Source: Lachnospiraceae bacterium (lineage in GTDB: Bacteria; Bacillota; Clostridia; Lachnospirales; Lachnospiraceae). Taken from it: DNA of 37,707 nucleotides. Below the pieces are notes generated by a model. The model saw only the letters and a list, made by a program, of their open reading frames with translations, ran no database searches and had not been told where the DNA came from. A program made the translations under genes and the position numbers. Position 1 is the stretch's first letter. Each line of letters begins with the position of its first letter. The stretch is from NCBI GenBank assembly GCA_024687205.1, contig JAILES010000059.1, positions 1 to 37,707 on the forward strand. Direction: 5' to 3'. Of the stretch, positions 8,048 through 15,175 are shown one piece after another.

Positions 8048-8784
8048 CTTCTTTCTTCAACCATATATCCGACACCGTATGCCGTCTTGATGATCTCCGG
8101 ATTCTTAGGATCAGCCTCGATCTTTTCCCTGATGTGCCTGATATGTACGGTAATGGTTCCGTCGCAGGTATTTTCATCACCCCAGACATTATCCAAAAGC
8201 TCATCTCTGGTTATGACCCTGCCTGCGTTTTCCAGAAGGTAAAGTAAAAGCTTATATTCCATTGCCCGCAGTTCTTCCTGTTTTCCGTGGTCCATCAGCT
8301 TATGGGTTGCCGTATCCAGATACAGCTCCTCCCTTATAAGTATCCTTCCGTCCGCCGCATCCGCTTTTGTTTTTCCCTTTCCGTCATCCGCTGCGTTTCT
8401 TGCAGCTTCCCTTGCCTTTTCATATCTGTCCAGCACAGCCTTTACTTTAGCCAAAAGGATATTCAGCGTATACGGCTTCTTGATATAATCGTCCCCACCT
8501 ATATTCAAGGCGATAAGGACATCATCATCACTTGTACGTGCACTGATAAAAAGGATAGGCATATCATAGTTTTCGCGGATCCTCTTACACAGATCAAAGC
8601 CGGACTTATCTCCGAGATTAATGTCCAGCAGCAACAGGGATACTTCCTGTTTATCCAGAAACTCTACCGCCGCATCATAGCTTGTAACATAAGCGGTCTT
8701 AACCCCTACTATATTGAAATACTCTGATGTTGACCTGGCGATCAGCTCATCGTCGTCGATCATCAGCACTTTTATATCATCCAT
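8044..8784 (-). CDS. OmpR-family response regulator
   Basis: 246 aa. The receiver domain (1-120) has acidic residues DDD at 10-12, phospho-acceptor Asp54 (LLLLDINLGDKSG) and the conserved Lys in YIKKPY. A linker of about 30 residues rich in Ala/Lys/Asp precedes a winged-helix DNA-binding domain (about 150-246) ending in RHIREKIEADPKNPEIIKTA-type sequence. It is paired with the kinase directly downstream. The start at 8784 has GCAGGAGG upstream. The likely target is the promoter region of the ABC genes. Confidence 0.93.
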   Translation of the reverse strand: MDDIKVLMIDDDELIARSTSEYFNIVGVKTAYVTSYDAAVEFLDKQEVSLLLLDINLGDKSGFDLCKRIRENYDMPILFISARTSDDDVLIALNIGGDDYIKKPYTLNILLAKVKAVLDRYEKAREAARNAADDGKGKTKADAADGRILIREELYLDTATHKLMDHGKQEELRAMEYKLLLYLLENAGRVITRDELLDNVWGDENTCDGTITVHIRHIREKIEADPKNPEIIKTAYGVGYMVEERR

Positions 8785-8866
8785 GTGAATTTATAAACCT
8801 CCTGCGGCCGCCCCGTTATCAGCTTCATTTCTGCAGATTTACATTTCCGCTTCCGGAATCCGTTTT

Positions 8867-8894
8867 ATTATACTATAACTGCAGTTGTTGCAAA
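8867..8894 (-). promoter_or_regulatory. Promoter of the regulator-kinase genes
   Basis: The minus strand shows TTTGCA (8894-8889), a 16-nt spacer and a perfect TATAAT (8872-8867), 83 nt before the response regulator start. A 38-codon ORF (8839-8955, MYAKCRVTVTEAF...) overlaps this promoter and is probably not a gene. Confidence 0.55.
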
Positions 8895-8972
8895 ACCCGG
8901 GATACCAGTTCAGTTCAAAAGCTTCCGTAACGGTCACTCTGCATTTTGCATACATCTTTACTCACTTTACTA

Positions 8973-9104
8973 TCATTTCATTTTATCCTGTTTCTCTTTA
9001 TCTTTCGCCGGTGCCACTTCCCTGCTTCCTTTTACAATGATATATGCAAGCTCTGCTGCGAGACTTAATACTACAAGTGCTACCGGTCCTTTTCTTATCT
9101 TCAT
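8973..9104 (-). CDS. Small single-pass membrane protein, 43 aa
   Basis: ATG at 9104 opens a 43-codon frame encoding MKIRKGPVALVVLSLAAELA, then YIIVKGSREV and a Lys/Asp/Glu-rich tail. It has a positively charged N-terminus, one hydrophobic helix of about 17 residues and a charged C-terminus, an N-in single-span small protein. The ATG overlaps the stop of the GNAT gene (ATGA), and AAAGGGA lies 6 nt upstream, so translation is coupled to the acetyltransferase. I do not recognise the family. Length, topology, start signals and coupling make it more likely than not a real gene. Confidence 0.6.
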   Translation of the reverse strand: MKIRKGPVALVVLSLAAELAYIIVKGSREVAPAKDKEKQDKMK

Positions 9105-9607
9105 AAGCATTCCCTTTCTTCACCTAATATCTTCTCCATACATATCTTCTGCGGTGTAAGTCCCATAGCTTCATAGAATCTCATCGCAGCCGGATTACAG
9201 GACCACACGTTCAGGGTGATATTATAAAATCCCTGTTCTTTTGCATAGCGTAGTACCTCATTGTATATCTTGCTACCGATATGATGTCCCCTTGCTTCTT
9301 CATCAACACAGATATCATCAATGTATAGTGTTTTTATATCTGTAAGGACAGCATTATCCTTCTCCTGTTTATGGACGCAGAAAGCATGAGCAAGCACCCT
9401 CTCATCATCATCCACACAGACAAATACAGGCGTTGTGTCATCGGCAATGATAGCTGCCAGTTCTTCCTCATTGTATTTAGTCGCAGGTCCCTTAAACAGA
9501 TCCGGTCTGCCGTTATGATGTACCATATCTACCTGTATCAAAAGCTTAAGGATTCCTTGTATATCCTTTATTTCCGCACGTCTTATGATCATATCTCTCT
9601 GTTTCAA
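9101..9607 (-). CDS. GNAT-family N-acetyltransferase
   Basis: 168 aa covering a complete GNAT fold. Strand 4 and the acetyl-CoA pyrophosphate loop are seen in 'DDICVDEEARGHHIGSKIY' (R-G-x-x-IG form of the Q/RxxGxG/A motif), followed by 'NVWSCNPAAMRFYEAMGL', the typical motif B with Asn and the FYE-x-x-G element. The acceptor cannot be predicted. The start is probably TTG at 9607, placed 5-6 nt after AAAGGA; ATG at 9592 would shorten it by five residues. It lies 24 nt after the HAD gene and ends by overlapping the 43-aa membrane protein start. Confidence 0.88.
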   Translation of the reverse strand: MKQRDMIIRRAEIKDIQGILKLLIQVDMVHHNGRPDLFKGPATKYNEEELAAIIADDTTPVFVCVDDDERVLAHAFCVHKQEKDNAVLTDIKTLYIDDICVDEEARGHHIGSKIYNEVLRYAKEQGFYNITLNVWSCNPAAMRFYEAMGLTPQKICMEKILGEERECL

Positions 9608-9631
9608 AACATTCCTTTCTTCAGGTACTGC

Positions 9632-10255
9632 TTACTTGTTTTTTTCCGGGATCTTATTCCGGTCTATATCCGCTAATTTTGTAACCGCATCATCATATCC
9701 TTTAAATACTATTCCCTTAAATCCGAGTTTCTCGGCAGCAAGTACGTTTTCCTCTGTATCATCTATAAATACAGATTCTTCTGCTTTTATATCGTATCTG
9801 TCTAACAATATCTTATATATCTCCGGATCAGGTTTCACAACGCCTTCCCTGAATGAAAAGACGCAGCCATCAAATCTCTCTACAAACGCTATACAATCGT
9901 AACACTGCTCATACCCCGCAGGCGTAAAATTGGTTATACCGTATAAGCTGTATCCGGCTTCTTTCAGTGCATTGATCCAGCCTTCTGTATAATCATATTT
10001 TCCCATGATCCCGGAACATGAATCATATGCTTTATGCAGTTCAGCCGCAATATCAGGATCCGCACTTATGAAACCGTTCATCGCTTCCTCATATGTGAGC
10101 TTTCCTTTTTCAAATTCAGTCCAATATGATGTCATGGCAGACGCTTTAATGATCCTTTTGATCATATCTGCGTCAAATCCTTTTTCCGCAAGGAACTCCT
10201 TAAACCTGAACGGCGCTAATACATTGCTTATATCAAAAACTATATTCTTTATCAT
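9632..10255 (-). CDS. HAD-family hydrolase (YihX-like)
   Basis: 207 aa of the HAD-IA class. Motif I is FDISNVLAPF with nucleophile Asp8; residue +2 is Ser where phosphatases usually carry Asp, and Asn11 follows as in the YihX group (DLGNV). Motif II is 'GITNF', motif III Lys is in 'GVVKPDPEIYK', and motif IV is 'VFIDDTEENV'. YihX-type enzymes dephosphorylate sugar phosphates such as alpha-D-glucose-1-phosphate. The replaced +2 residue leaves the activity here uncertain. It is 17 nt downstream of the HD-domain gene and co-directional with the GNAT gene. Confidence 0.85.
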   Translation of the reverse strand: MIKNIVFDISNVLAPFRFKEFLAEKGFDADMIKRIIKASAMTSYWTEFEKGKLTYEEAMNGFISADPDIAAELHKAYDSCSGIMGKYDYTEGWINALKEAGYSLYGITNFTPAGYEQCYDCIAFVERFDGCVFSFREGVVKPDPEIYKILLDRYDIKAEESVFIDDTEENVLAAEKLGFKGIVFKGYDDAVTKLADIDRNKIPEKNK

Positions 10256-10272
10256 TTGCAGTTACCTGTAAC

Positions 10273-10869
10273 TCACACAGCTCCTTCCATTTCGGCGTTA
10301 ATGATATCCTCGCTTGCAGCCATGGCCTGAAGCGTCATTTCAAGAAGCTTATCCAGCTCCCATCCGAGCTGATCTGCTCCGCGCTCTATCACTTCTCTCG
10401 AACATCCTGCCGCAAAACCTTTGCTCTTGTACTTCTTTTTCAGGGATTTAAGTTCCATATCCTTAGTGCTCTTAGACGGTCTCATAAGCGCAGCCGCCCA
10501 GACAAGTCCTGTAAGTTCATCTGCGGCAAAAAGAACCTTCTCCATCTCATGGACCGGTTCCACATCGATCGTTACGCCGCAGCCGACTGTGATACCATAA
10601 CCATGTGAGCATACGGAATGAATGATATCATCACTCACGCCGCCTTCTTTCAACATCTCGGGGGCTTTCAGGCAGTGCTCTTCCGGATAGAGTTCAAAAT
10701 CAATATCGTGAAGAAGTCCCACGATTCCCCAATACTCTGCCTCATCGGCATATCCGAGCTCCTTTGCGTACCATTTCATAACAGCTTCCACAGTCAGTGC
10801 ATGCTGGATATGAAAAGGATCCTTGTTGTACTTCTTCAACAGTGAAAATGCTTCATCTCTTGTGATCAT
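10273..10869 (-). CDS. HD-domain phosphohydrolase-like protein
   Basis: 198 aa. An HD domain is seen as H23 (HIQHALTVEAVMKW), the HD pair in 'GLLHDIDFELYPEEH' and a later 'HSVCSHGYG' segment with further His ligands, then an all-helical C-terminus. Proteins of this small cytosolic HD subgroup are usually uncharacterised metal-dependent phosphohydrolases acting on nucleotides. GGAGAG precedes the start at 10869. It probably forms an operon with the downstream HAD and GNAT genes. Confidence 0.85.
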   Translation of the reverse strand: MITRDEAFSLLKKYNKDPFHIQHALTVEAVMKWYAKELGYADEAEYWGIVGLLHDIDFELYPEEHCLKAPEMLKEGGVSDDIIHSVCSHGYGITVGCGVTIDVEPVHEMEKVLFAADELTGLVWAAALMRPSKSTKDMELKSLKKKYKSKGFAAGCSREVIERGADQLGWELDKLLEMTLQAMAASEDIINAEMEGAV

Positions 10870-10971
10870 AATTTCTTACTCTCCTTTTTTGTTATCTCAA
10901 AACCTGTTCCAGTGGATCCGGTCTTTTACATCAATATTTTTCTGCTCAGGCACAGATGCATTCTCCTTGGG

Positions 10972-11001
10972 CAATCACGGGGACGGTTCCCCGGTTGAAA
11001 A
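10972..11001 (+). repeat. GGGGACGGTTCC palindromic repeat, copy 2
   Basis: The unit begins CAATCA and contains CGGGGA-CGGT-TCCCCG, a 6-bp stem with a 4-nt loop, then GTTGAAAA. It is repeated identically 34 nt further right (copy 3). The core is shared with 1280-1305. It lies in the 139-nt gap between the HD gene and the Zn-dependent phospholipase-like gene. Confidence 0.8.
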
Positions 11002-11005
11002 TTGA

Positions 11006-11035
11006 CAATCACGGGGACGGTTCCCCGGTTGAAAA
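11006..11035 (+). repeat. GGGGACGGTTCC palindromic repeat, copy 3
   Basis: A 30-nt perfect repeat of 10972-11001 at a 34-nt period. On the minus strand this copy encodes the last residues (TGEPSP) and the stop codon of the neighbouring gene, so the element has inserted into or replaced the gene's 3' end. Confidence 0.8.
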
Positions 11036-11701
11036 AAATCTGCTATCCTGCTCTATGATCTGTTGAGTAGTTGTTTTCACAAAGTTTTCTGCCTGCTCGG
11101 GAGTATAGTATTGGTATTTCCTGTGAAGATCCCCATGATTGTCGCTATGATAAAACCCGCAGATATACTGACGTCTGTTCTCAAAAGCATCTGTGCTGAA
11201 CAGATCCATGAATTCATTATCATAGTTAACTGCCTTCTCATATATCGAAAAGGCACGGAAGCCGGGATTCTGCTCCAAATACAGGAAATCGATATCATAC
11301 CAGTCAGCTTTGGCCGACCAGATAAGCTTGTATTTATCTTCAGCACATTCTTGGGGATAAGAATTCAAGAGTTCCATATAAACGGTCTCTGTCCATCTGA
11401 TGTCCGTCAAGAGATGTACATAGTAGCCAAGGAAAAAGGAAAACTCTTTTAGGGAATATCCTTTTATAGCTTCTTCGTTAAAGTACCTGCTGCAATAAGC
11501 ATTTATATCAAAGAAGGTTTCATCATCCGGTCTTGTTTTAAAGTGCGAAACAGACTTTGGCGGATGGTACTCCTTCCAGTCTTCGCTCGGCACTCCGCTG
11601 TCAGGCGCAATATTCCCCATAACAAAAGCCGTCTCATCAATATTCTCTATGTGCTTGAGCAATTCATCAGCAATTCTCAGATGAACCATCCAGGACGCCA
11701 T
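11009..11701 (-). CDS. Zn-dependent phospholipase C-like protein
   Basis: 230 aa. The N-terminus 'MASWMVHLRIADELL' and 'GNIAPDSG', then 'SHFKT' and 'YYVHLLTDIRW', follow the pattern of the zinc-dependent phospholipase C/S1-P1 nuclease-like family, where Trp1-type N-termini, His and Asp residues bind metal. No signal peptide is visible, so the protein is cytoplasmic and its substrate unknown. The final residues TGEPSP and the TGA stop are supplied by a palindromic repeat (copy 3), so the native C-terminus may have differed. It stands alone on the minus strand, with a 228-nt gap upstream. Confidence 0.75.
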   Translation of the reverse strand: MASWMVHLRIADELLKHIENIDETAFVMGNIAPDSGVPSEDWKEYHPPKSVSHFKTRPDDETFFDINAYCSRYFNEEAIKGYSLKEFSFFLGYYVHLLTDIRWTETVYMELLNSYPQECAEDKYKLIWSAKADWYDIDFLYLEQNPGFRAFSIYEKAVNYDNEFMDLFSTDAFENRRQYICGFYHSDNHGDLHRKYQYYTPEQAENFVKTTTQQIIEQDSRFFSTGEPSP

Positions 11702-11806
11702 CGCTTCCCCTCCGTATAACCCGAAATATACGAAAATATTCTAACACAATTCTATTACGGTGCCAAACTAAAAACCTCCGCATGCGTTTCTGATCATCTG
11801 CAAACT

Positions 11807-11832
11807 AAAAAGCTCCCCGTAGGGAAGCTTTT
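11807..11832 (-). terminator. Rho-independent terminator, possibly bidirectional
   Basis: The minus strand forms AAAGCT-CCC-TACG-GGG-AGCTTT with one bulged T, followed by a T run. It lies 97 nt after the 86-aa gene and should end the Nudix-to-86-aa operon. The plus strand also reads as a hairpin followed by TTTT. Confidence 0.7.
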
Positions 11833-11908
11833 CATATGAGGGTAGATTTATAAATCGAACGTTTCTGTTCTCATGTTGTTAATGCTATGATACTCAAAAA
11901 TATGGACT

Positions 11909-11941
11909 ATTCTGTGATGATCCTGTGATCATTCTGTGATT
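11909..11941 (-). repeat. Three tandem 11-bp repeats across a stop codon
   Basis: On the plus strand ATTCTGTGATG, ATCCTGTGATC and ATTCTGTGATT stand head to tail. The stop codon of the 86-aa gene (11929-11931) falls at the boundary of the last two units. Since 11 is not a multiple of three, gain or loss of a unit inside the coding part would change the C-terminus. Confidence 0.8.
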
Positions 11942-12189
11942 TTTTCTCTCATCATCGCCGTTATCGGATTTACCTTCGCCGCTCTCTTTTTGAGCTCTGT
12001 CAGATTTGCCTTAAGATATCTTTCAAGGCCATCCTTCTCCTCATCCGTAAATCCCTGCACTTTAGTCAGTATACACTCCGGTATATATCCTTCCGCATGA
12101 TCATTCCCACGTGTAAACAGAATGTACGCCCGTTTCTTTCCGTCTTTTTCCGTTACACCTGAAATATCCAGCTTTACTTCATCCATCAT
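11929..12189 (-). CDS. Hypothetical protein, 86 aa
   Basis: A small soluble protein. The N-terminal half is beta-rich (EVKLDISGVTEKDGKKRAYI, LFTRGNDHAEGYIPEC) and the C-terminal half is a helical, charged segment (FTDEEKDGLERYLKANLTEL). I do not recognise the family. Its start overlaps the stop of the 68-aa membrane protein gene by 4 nt (ATGA), so the two are translationally coupled and probably act together. The stop lies in an 11-bp tandem repeat. Confidence 0.75.
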   Translation of the reverse strand: MMDEVKLDISGVTEKDGKKRAYILFTRGNDHAEGYIPECILTKVQGFTDEEKDGLERYLKANLTELKKRAAKVNPITAMMREKITE

Positions 12190-12392
12190 ACACCCTTTGC
12201 CTTCTTCTTTTTCTTTTCAGGTTTTCCCAGGCTTCCCTGATTACCGTTAAAGCTACCGGCAACAAAGAATCGGGCAGGGGCGATGATCATGCCTATGACA
12301 ACCCCTATGAGTACCAGGCATATACCGGTGAGAGTCAACTCCGTATTACTGCACTCACCATTACTGATCTTAACAAAATGTTCTTTTATCAT
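12186..12392 (-). CDS. Small membrane protein, 68 aa
   Basis: One strongly hydrophobic segment at about 20-50 (LTLTGICLVLIGVVIGMII, then APARFFVAGSF), long enough for one helix or a tight hairpin, ends in a Lys-rich tail (KPEKKKKKAKGV). A GGAG site precedes ATG 12392. It is coupled to the 86-aa gene (ATGA) and lies 52 nt after the 168-aa membrane-anchored protein. The family is not recognised; the Lys-rich tail suggests contact with lipid head groups or nucleic acid, but this is inference only. Confidence 0.75.
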   Translation of the reverse strand: MIKEHFVKISNGECSNTELTLTGICLVLIGVVIGMIIAPARFFVAGSFNGNQGSLGKPEKKKKKAKGV

Positions 12393-12444
12393 ATTCTGTA
12401 TCTCCTTTCATACTTTACTTTCTTATATAATCTTTCCTTAAATA

Positions 12445-12951
12445 CTATCCCGAATACAGATTCTTCGACCAATAATGCCAGTTACCATAGATCACATCCG
12501 CAGATGCTTCCGCTTGTTTCCCGTCATAACTGCTGTCTGTGTAGATCAGATAATAACATCTGATATCCGGACTTTCTTTGCCGTCACCGCTTTTAAGCTT
12601 ATCCTTCCTTACCTGGATCAGGTACATCATGTCTCCCTGTTCATCAAAATATACTTCCACACCTGAGAACACCGGGCCTTCACTGTCTTTCTGATATTCA
12701 GACTTTAGTCCTCCCATTATAGCCTTTATATCTTCCGGCGCATCCTCATCGCTGTATTCAAAGTGCTTATTGTTTTCGGCATAGCCTCTCATAGCAGCTG
12801 TAAGCTGATTCAAAATAGCTCCGTTACTCTTCGCCACTTGCTTAACATACGCATAAGGCGATGATCTGTATATCAGAGCAGTCATAATTACAATCGCAAG
12901 AAGTAACAGTATTACGATCAGGATCAGTTTTATACTTTTCTCTTTTTTCAT
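12445..12951 (-). CDS. Membrane-anchored hypothetical protein, 168 aa
   Basis: Starts MKKEKSIKLILIVILLLLAI, a type II signal anchor at residues 6-26, and continues with an extracytoplasmic domain of about 140 residues containing beta strands (VFSGVEVYFDEQGDMMYLI, SPDIRCYYLIYTDSSYDG). No known domain is evident. I chose ATG 12951 because GGAAAG precedes it by 8 nt; a TTG at 13005 would give a longer form overlapping the Nudix gene. It is the second gene of the operon Nudix - this gene - 68-aa - 86-aa. Confidence 0.8.
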   Translation of the reverse strand: MKKEKSIKLILIVILLLLAIVIMTALIYRSSPYAYVKQVAKSNGAILNQLTAAMRGYAENNKHFEYSDEDAPEDIKAIMGGLKSEYQKDSEGPVFSGVEVYFDEQGDMMYLIQVRKDKLKSGDGKESPDIRCYYLIYTDSSYDGKQAEASADVIYGNWHYWSKNLYSG

Positions 12952-12995
12952 CTTTTTGCTTTCCGGTACCTGATTCCGGCTCTGTATTGCCGAGC

Positions 12996-13514
12996 TTAAA
13001 CACAAGCCCTTATTGTTTCAATAAGTTCTTTGTACCTGTCATTGTGCGTTTTGATCGCCTGATCCGAATCGACATATTCGATAAAGCCTCGGGCATCAAC
13101 CCACTTATACTCTACAGTTTCGCCTTCCTGAAGGATCACGGAATCCTTATCCGCATCTACGGTTGCAAGAAATGAATAAAACATGCTGTGACTGGGGTTT
13201 CTGAAAACATGGCTTACAAGCTCCATATTTAATGCAGATAATCCTGTTTCCTCATAAAGCTCACGTTTAGCAGCTTCAAGCGGCTCTTCTCCTGATAAAG
13301 CAGATCCTCCTGCACTGGCCTCCCAGTACCCCGGATATACGTCCTTACTCATATCCCTTTTGGTCAGAAGATAGCTGCCGTCAACATGCTGAACAAGGAT
13401 ATCTACCACCATATGGTAATAACCGTCAGGGATCTGTTTATAATTTCCGAAGCCTCTCTCCCAGGTCTGCCCGGTTCTTTTTCCTTCTCTATCATATAAA
13501 TCCCAGATTTCCAT
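12996..13514 (-). CDS. Nudix hydrolase (Idi/YfcD-like)
   Basis: 172 aa from ATG 13514, which has GGGAGAG at 5 nt; ATG 13538 upstream is possible but would leave only about 11 nt of leader. The N-terminus 'EIWDLYDREGKRTG' and the Nudix box 'GGSALSGEEPLEAAKREL' plus YEETG match the branch that includes isopentenyl-diphosphate isomerase-like and YfcD proteins. The box retains the REL-x-EE metal-binding residues. The Trp/Cys residues needed for IDI activity are not evident, so a housecleaning diphosphatase is more likely. First gene of a four-gene operon. Confidence 0.88.
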   Translation of the reverse strand: MEIWDLYDREGKRTGQTWERGFGNYKQIPDGYYHMVVDILVQHVDGSYLLTKRDMSKDVYPGYWEASAGGSALSGEEPLEAAKRELYEETGLSALNMELVSHVFRNPSHSMFYSFLATVDADKDSVILQEGETVEYKWVDARGFIEYVDSDQAIKTHNDRYKELIETIRACV

Positions 13515-13555
13515 TTTCTCTCCCGAAAACCTTTCCATTCCGTTCTTTCTTTGGT

Positions 13556-13564
13556 ATTATACCA
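13556..13564 (-). promoter_or_regulatory. Extended -10 promoter of the Nudix operon
   Basis: The minus strand reads TG-G-TATAAT (13564-13556) with no clear -35 box. It lies directly after the SDR terminator and places the transcription start about 35 nt before ATG 13514. Confidence 0.55.
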
Positions 13565-13569
13565 CATTT

Positions 13570-13596
13570 AAAAAACCTCCGCATTTCTGCAGAGGT
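13570..13596 (-). terminator. Rho-independent terminator of the yczE-SDR operon
   Basis: On the minus strand a 9-bp stem, ACCTCTGCA paired with TGCGGAGGT (one G-U), has a GAAA tetraloop and is followed by TTTTTT. It lies 25 nt after the SDR stop. A half copy of the same 3' arm (GCGGAGGTTTTT) occurs at 11771-11782. Confidence 0.88.
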
Positions 13597-13620
13597 CCTT
13601 GAGGCGAAATCATATTTCTG

Positions 13621-14340
13621 TCAAAAAGGATAATCGACGCCTTCGTTAGTGATGAATCTGTGCCCCGTAAAGTCCTCACGTCTTTCGGCAAACAGATCCT
13701 TCAATATTCCGGCAGCTTCATATGATGAGAGCGGAGCCGGATTGTCAGCTTTTCCATCCGTTCTTATCCATCCCGGATGTATCGCAAAGATATTTACCTT
13801 TCTCTCATCTTTAAACGTATTATACAGATTCATCGTTGCCATATTCAGTGCCGCTTTACCCATACCGTAATCTATCATATTTGTCCTGTAGCACTTTTCT
13901 ATACTTCCGGCTTCAGATGAGATATTCATTATAAGCGCCGTACCTTCCGCTTTTACCAGCAGCGGATAAAACGCCTTAACCACTCTCATTGTACCTACGG
14001 CTATGATATCCAGGGTATGTGTAATAAGATCAAGATCAGCATCAAAAAAACCTTTGTCACAATCACGGGAGGCTGTAACCGCATTATTTATCAGAAGATC
14101 CAGATGATCCATTTTCTTCATCAGTGTTGAAGCCGCCATTTCCACTGATTCCGTACTTCCGATATCCATCGTCAGTATCGTAAGCTTATCCTTATATTGT
14201 TCCTGCAGACTCTCAAGTTCTTCCGATCTCTGTCTTACCGTGGCCACAACATTATCTCCTGCCTCAAGGTATCTGAGAACAAGGTTGTATCCCAGCCCTA
14301 CGGCCCTGCCTGTACCGGTTATCATTACATTCTGAGACAT
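13621..14340 (-). CDS. Short-chain dehydrogenase/reductase (SDR)
   Basis: 239 aa. The N-terminal nucleotide-binding motif is ITGTGRAVGLGYNLVLRYL (a variant of TGxxxGxG), followed by the acidic TMD at the adenine pocket, NNAVT (the NNAG variant), the catalytic Ser in 'IMNISSEAG' and Tyr-x3-Lys in 'IDYGMGKAALN'. The set is complete for a classical SDR acting as an NAD(P)-dependent oxidoreductase; the substrate is unknown. AGGAGG precedes the start. It lies 22 nt after the YczE-like gene and forms an operon with it. Confidence 0.9.
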   Translation of the reverse strand: MSQNVMITGTGRAVGLGYNLVLRYLEAGDNVVATVRQRSEELESLQEQYKDKLTILTMDIGSTESVEMAASTLMKKMDHLDLLINNAVTASRDCDKGFFDADLDLITHTLDIIAVGTMRVVKAFYPLLVKAEGTALIMNISSEAGSIEKCYRTNMIDYGMGKAALNMATMNLYNTFKDERKVNIFAIHPGWIRTDGKADNPAPLSSYEAAGILKDLFAERREDFTGHRFITNEGVDYPF

Positions 14341-14362
14341 ATCATACCTCCTCTTTTATTTA

Positions 14363-15034
14363 TTATGATTTATCATTTTTATTCTTTCCGCTGAGTATCG
14401 GCCTCGCAATATGCACGTTAAAGAACTCTATCAACGGTCCCATAAAGAAAGCTGTTATTATCGTCCCGATACCCGCTATAGCCGGTATCGCTGACAGCTT
14501 GCCACCCGACATGATGAACAAAACACATCCGAGTATAACGCAGATCAGATCAGTGACGATCCTCACATATTGAAACTTTCCTTTTTTCCAGGTATTACAT
14601 ATTATCAGGGCAATGGCATCGTAAGTGGATACACCGAGATCGGCTGTCATATAAAAAGCTGATCCGAAACATATGATGACAACGCCGACTACCAGACATA
14701 ATACTCTGACAAATATGGATGGATTAACGATCACAGTCTGAAGAAAATCATAGGTGAACTGTGTGATATATCCTAACAGAAACAGATTAATGAATGTTGC
14801 TATGCCTATATAATGCTTATCAAAAATAAGGGCAAATATCAGAAGGACTGCATTTGTGATCACATATAAAGTACCGAAATCTATTGGTACAAGTGCATCA
14901 AGTCCTGCCATAAATGATTGGAACGGATCCACTCCAAGTGCAGCAATCTTAAATATACCCACGCTGATCGCACAGATAATAACTCCGAAAAGTGTCATCC
15001 CTATACGTTTCTTTAAATTGTCTCTTTTAAACAT
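14363..15034 (-). CDS. YczE/YitT-family integral membrane protein
   Basis: 223 aa with five or six hydrophobic helices. Features of the YczE family are 'ISVGIFKIAALGVDPFQS' in the first helix/loop and the internal repeat 'SAFYMTADLGVSTYDAIAL', both carrying the (A)LGV(D/S) motif. Function in other bacteria is not established. A Lys/Asn-rich tail (SGKNKNDKS) ends the protein. GAGGAATGAAAA precedes ATG 15034. The promoter region carries one copy of a 42-bp element also found before the 60-aa/xylanase genes. Confidence 0.87.
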   Translation of the reverse strand: MFKRDNLKKRIGMTLFGVIICAISVGIFKIAALGVDPFQSFMAGLDALVPIDFGTLYVITNAVLLIFALIFDKHYIGIATFINLFLLGYITQFTYDFLQTVIVNPSIFVRVLCLVVGVVIICFGSAFYMTADLGVSTYDAIALIICNTWKKGKFQYVRIVTDLICVILGCVLFIMSGGKLSAIPAIAGIGTIITAFFMGPLIEFFNVHIARPILSGKNKNDKS

Positions 15035-15069
15035 TTTTCATTCCTCGTTTCCTATCTTCTTATGTTCTG

Positions 15070-15135
15070 ATGGTACAACCGTCCTCCCTGAATGTCATAT
15101 CAATATTTGTCATGTATATATTCATTTTTGGTATA
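15070..15135 (-). promoter_or_regulatory. Promoter with 42-bp shared element, copy A (yczE)
   Basis: The minus-strand promoter reads ATGACA (15098-15093), a 17-nt spacer and TACCAT (15075-15070). The -35 hexamer is the end of a 42-bp element (15094-15135) that matches 34226-34267 at 35 of 42 positions without gaps. The element is an imperfect inverted repeat with ATACC at one end and ATATC near the other. Its place just upstream of and across the -35 box fits an activator binding site. Confidence 0.5.
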
Positions 15136-15161
15136 AAAAACAGCCACCATAACGGTGACCG
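15135..15161 (-). terminator. Rho-independent terminator of the aat operon
   Basis: The minus strand forms CGGTCACC-GTTAT-GGTGGCTG (8 pairs including G-U) followed by TTTTTT, 15 nt after the HAD stop codon. Confidence 0.75.
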
Positions 15162-15175
15162 CTTTCTGTCTTCTT

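Noticed and set aside
8839..8955. 38-codon minus-strand ORF beginning MYAKCRVTVTEAF
   Set aside because: It overlaps the response regulator promoter, has a weak ribosome binding site and no recognisable family.
11771..11782. GCGGAGGTTTTT on the minus strand as a terminator
   Set aside because: Only the 3' arm and T run are present; no pairing 5' arm, so it looks like a decayed copy of the 13570-13596 terminator.
14060..14075. CAATCACGGGA, an 11-nt match to the palindromic repeat
   Set aside because: It lies inside the SDR coding sequence (SRDCDKG) and lacks the rest of the repeat.
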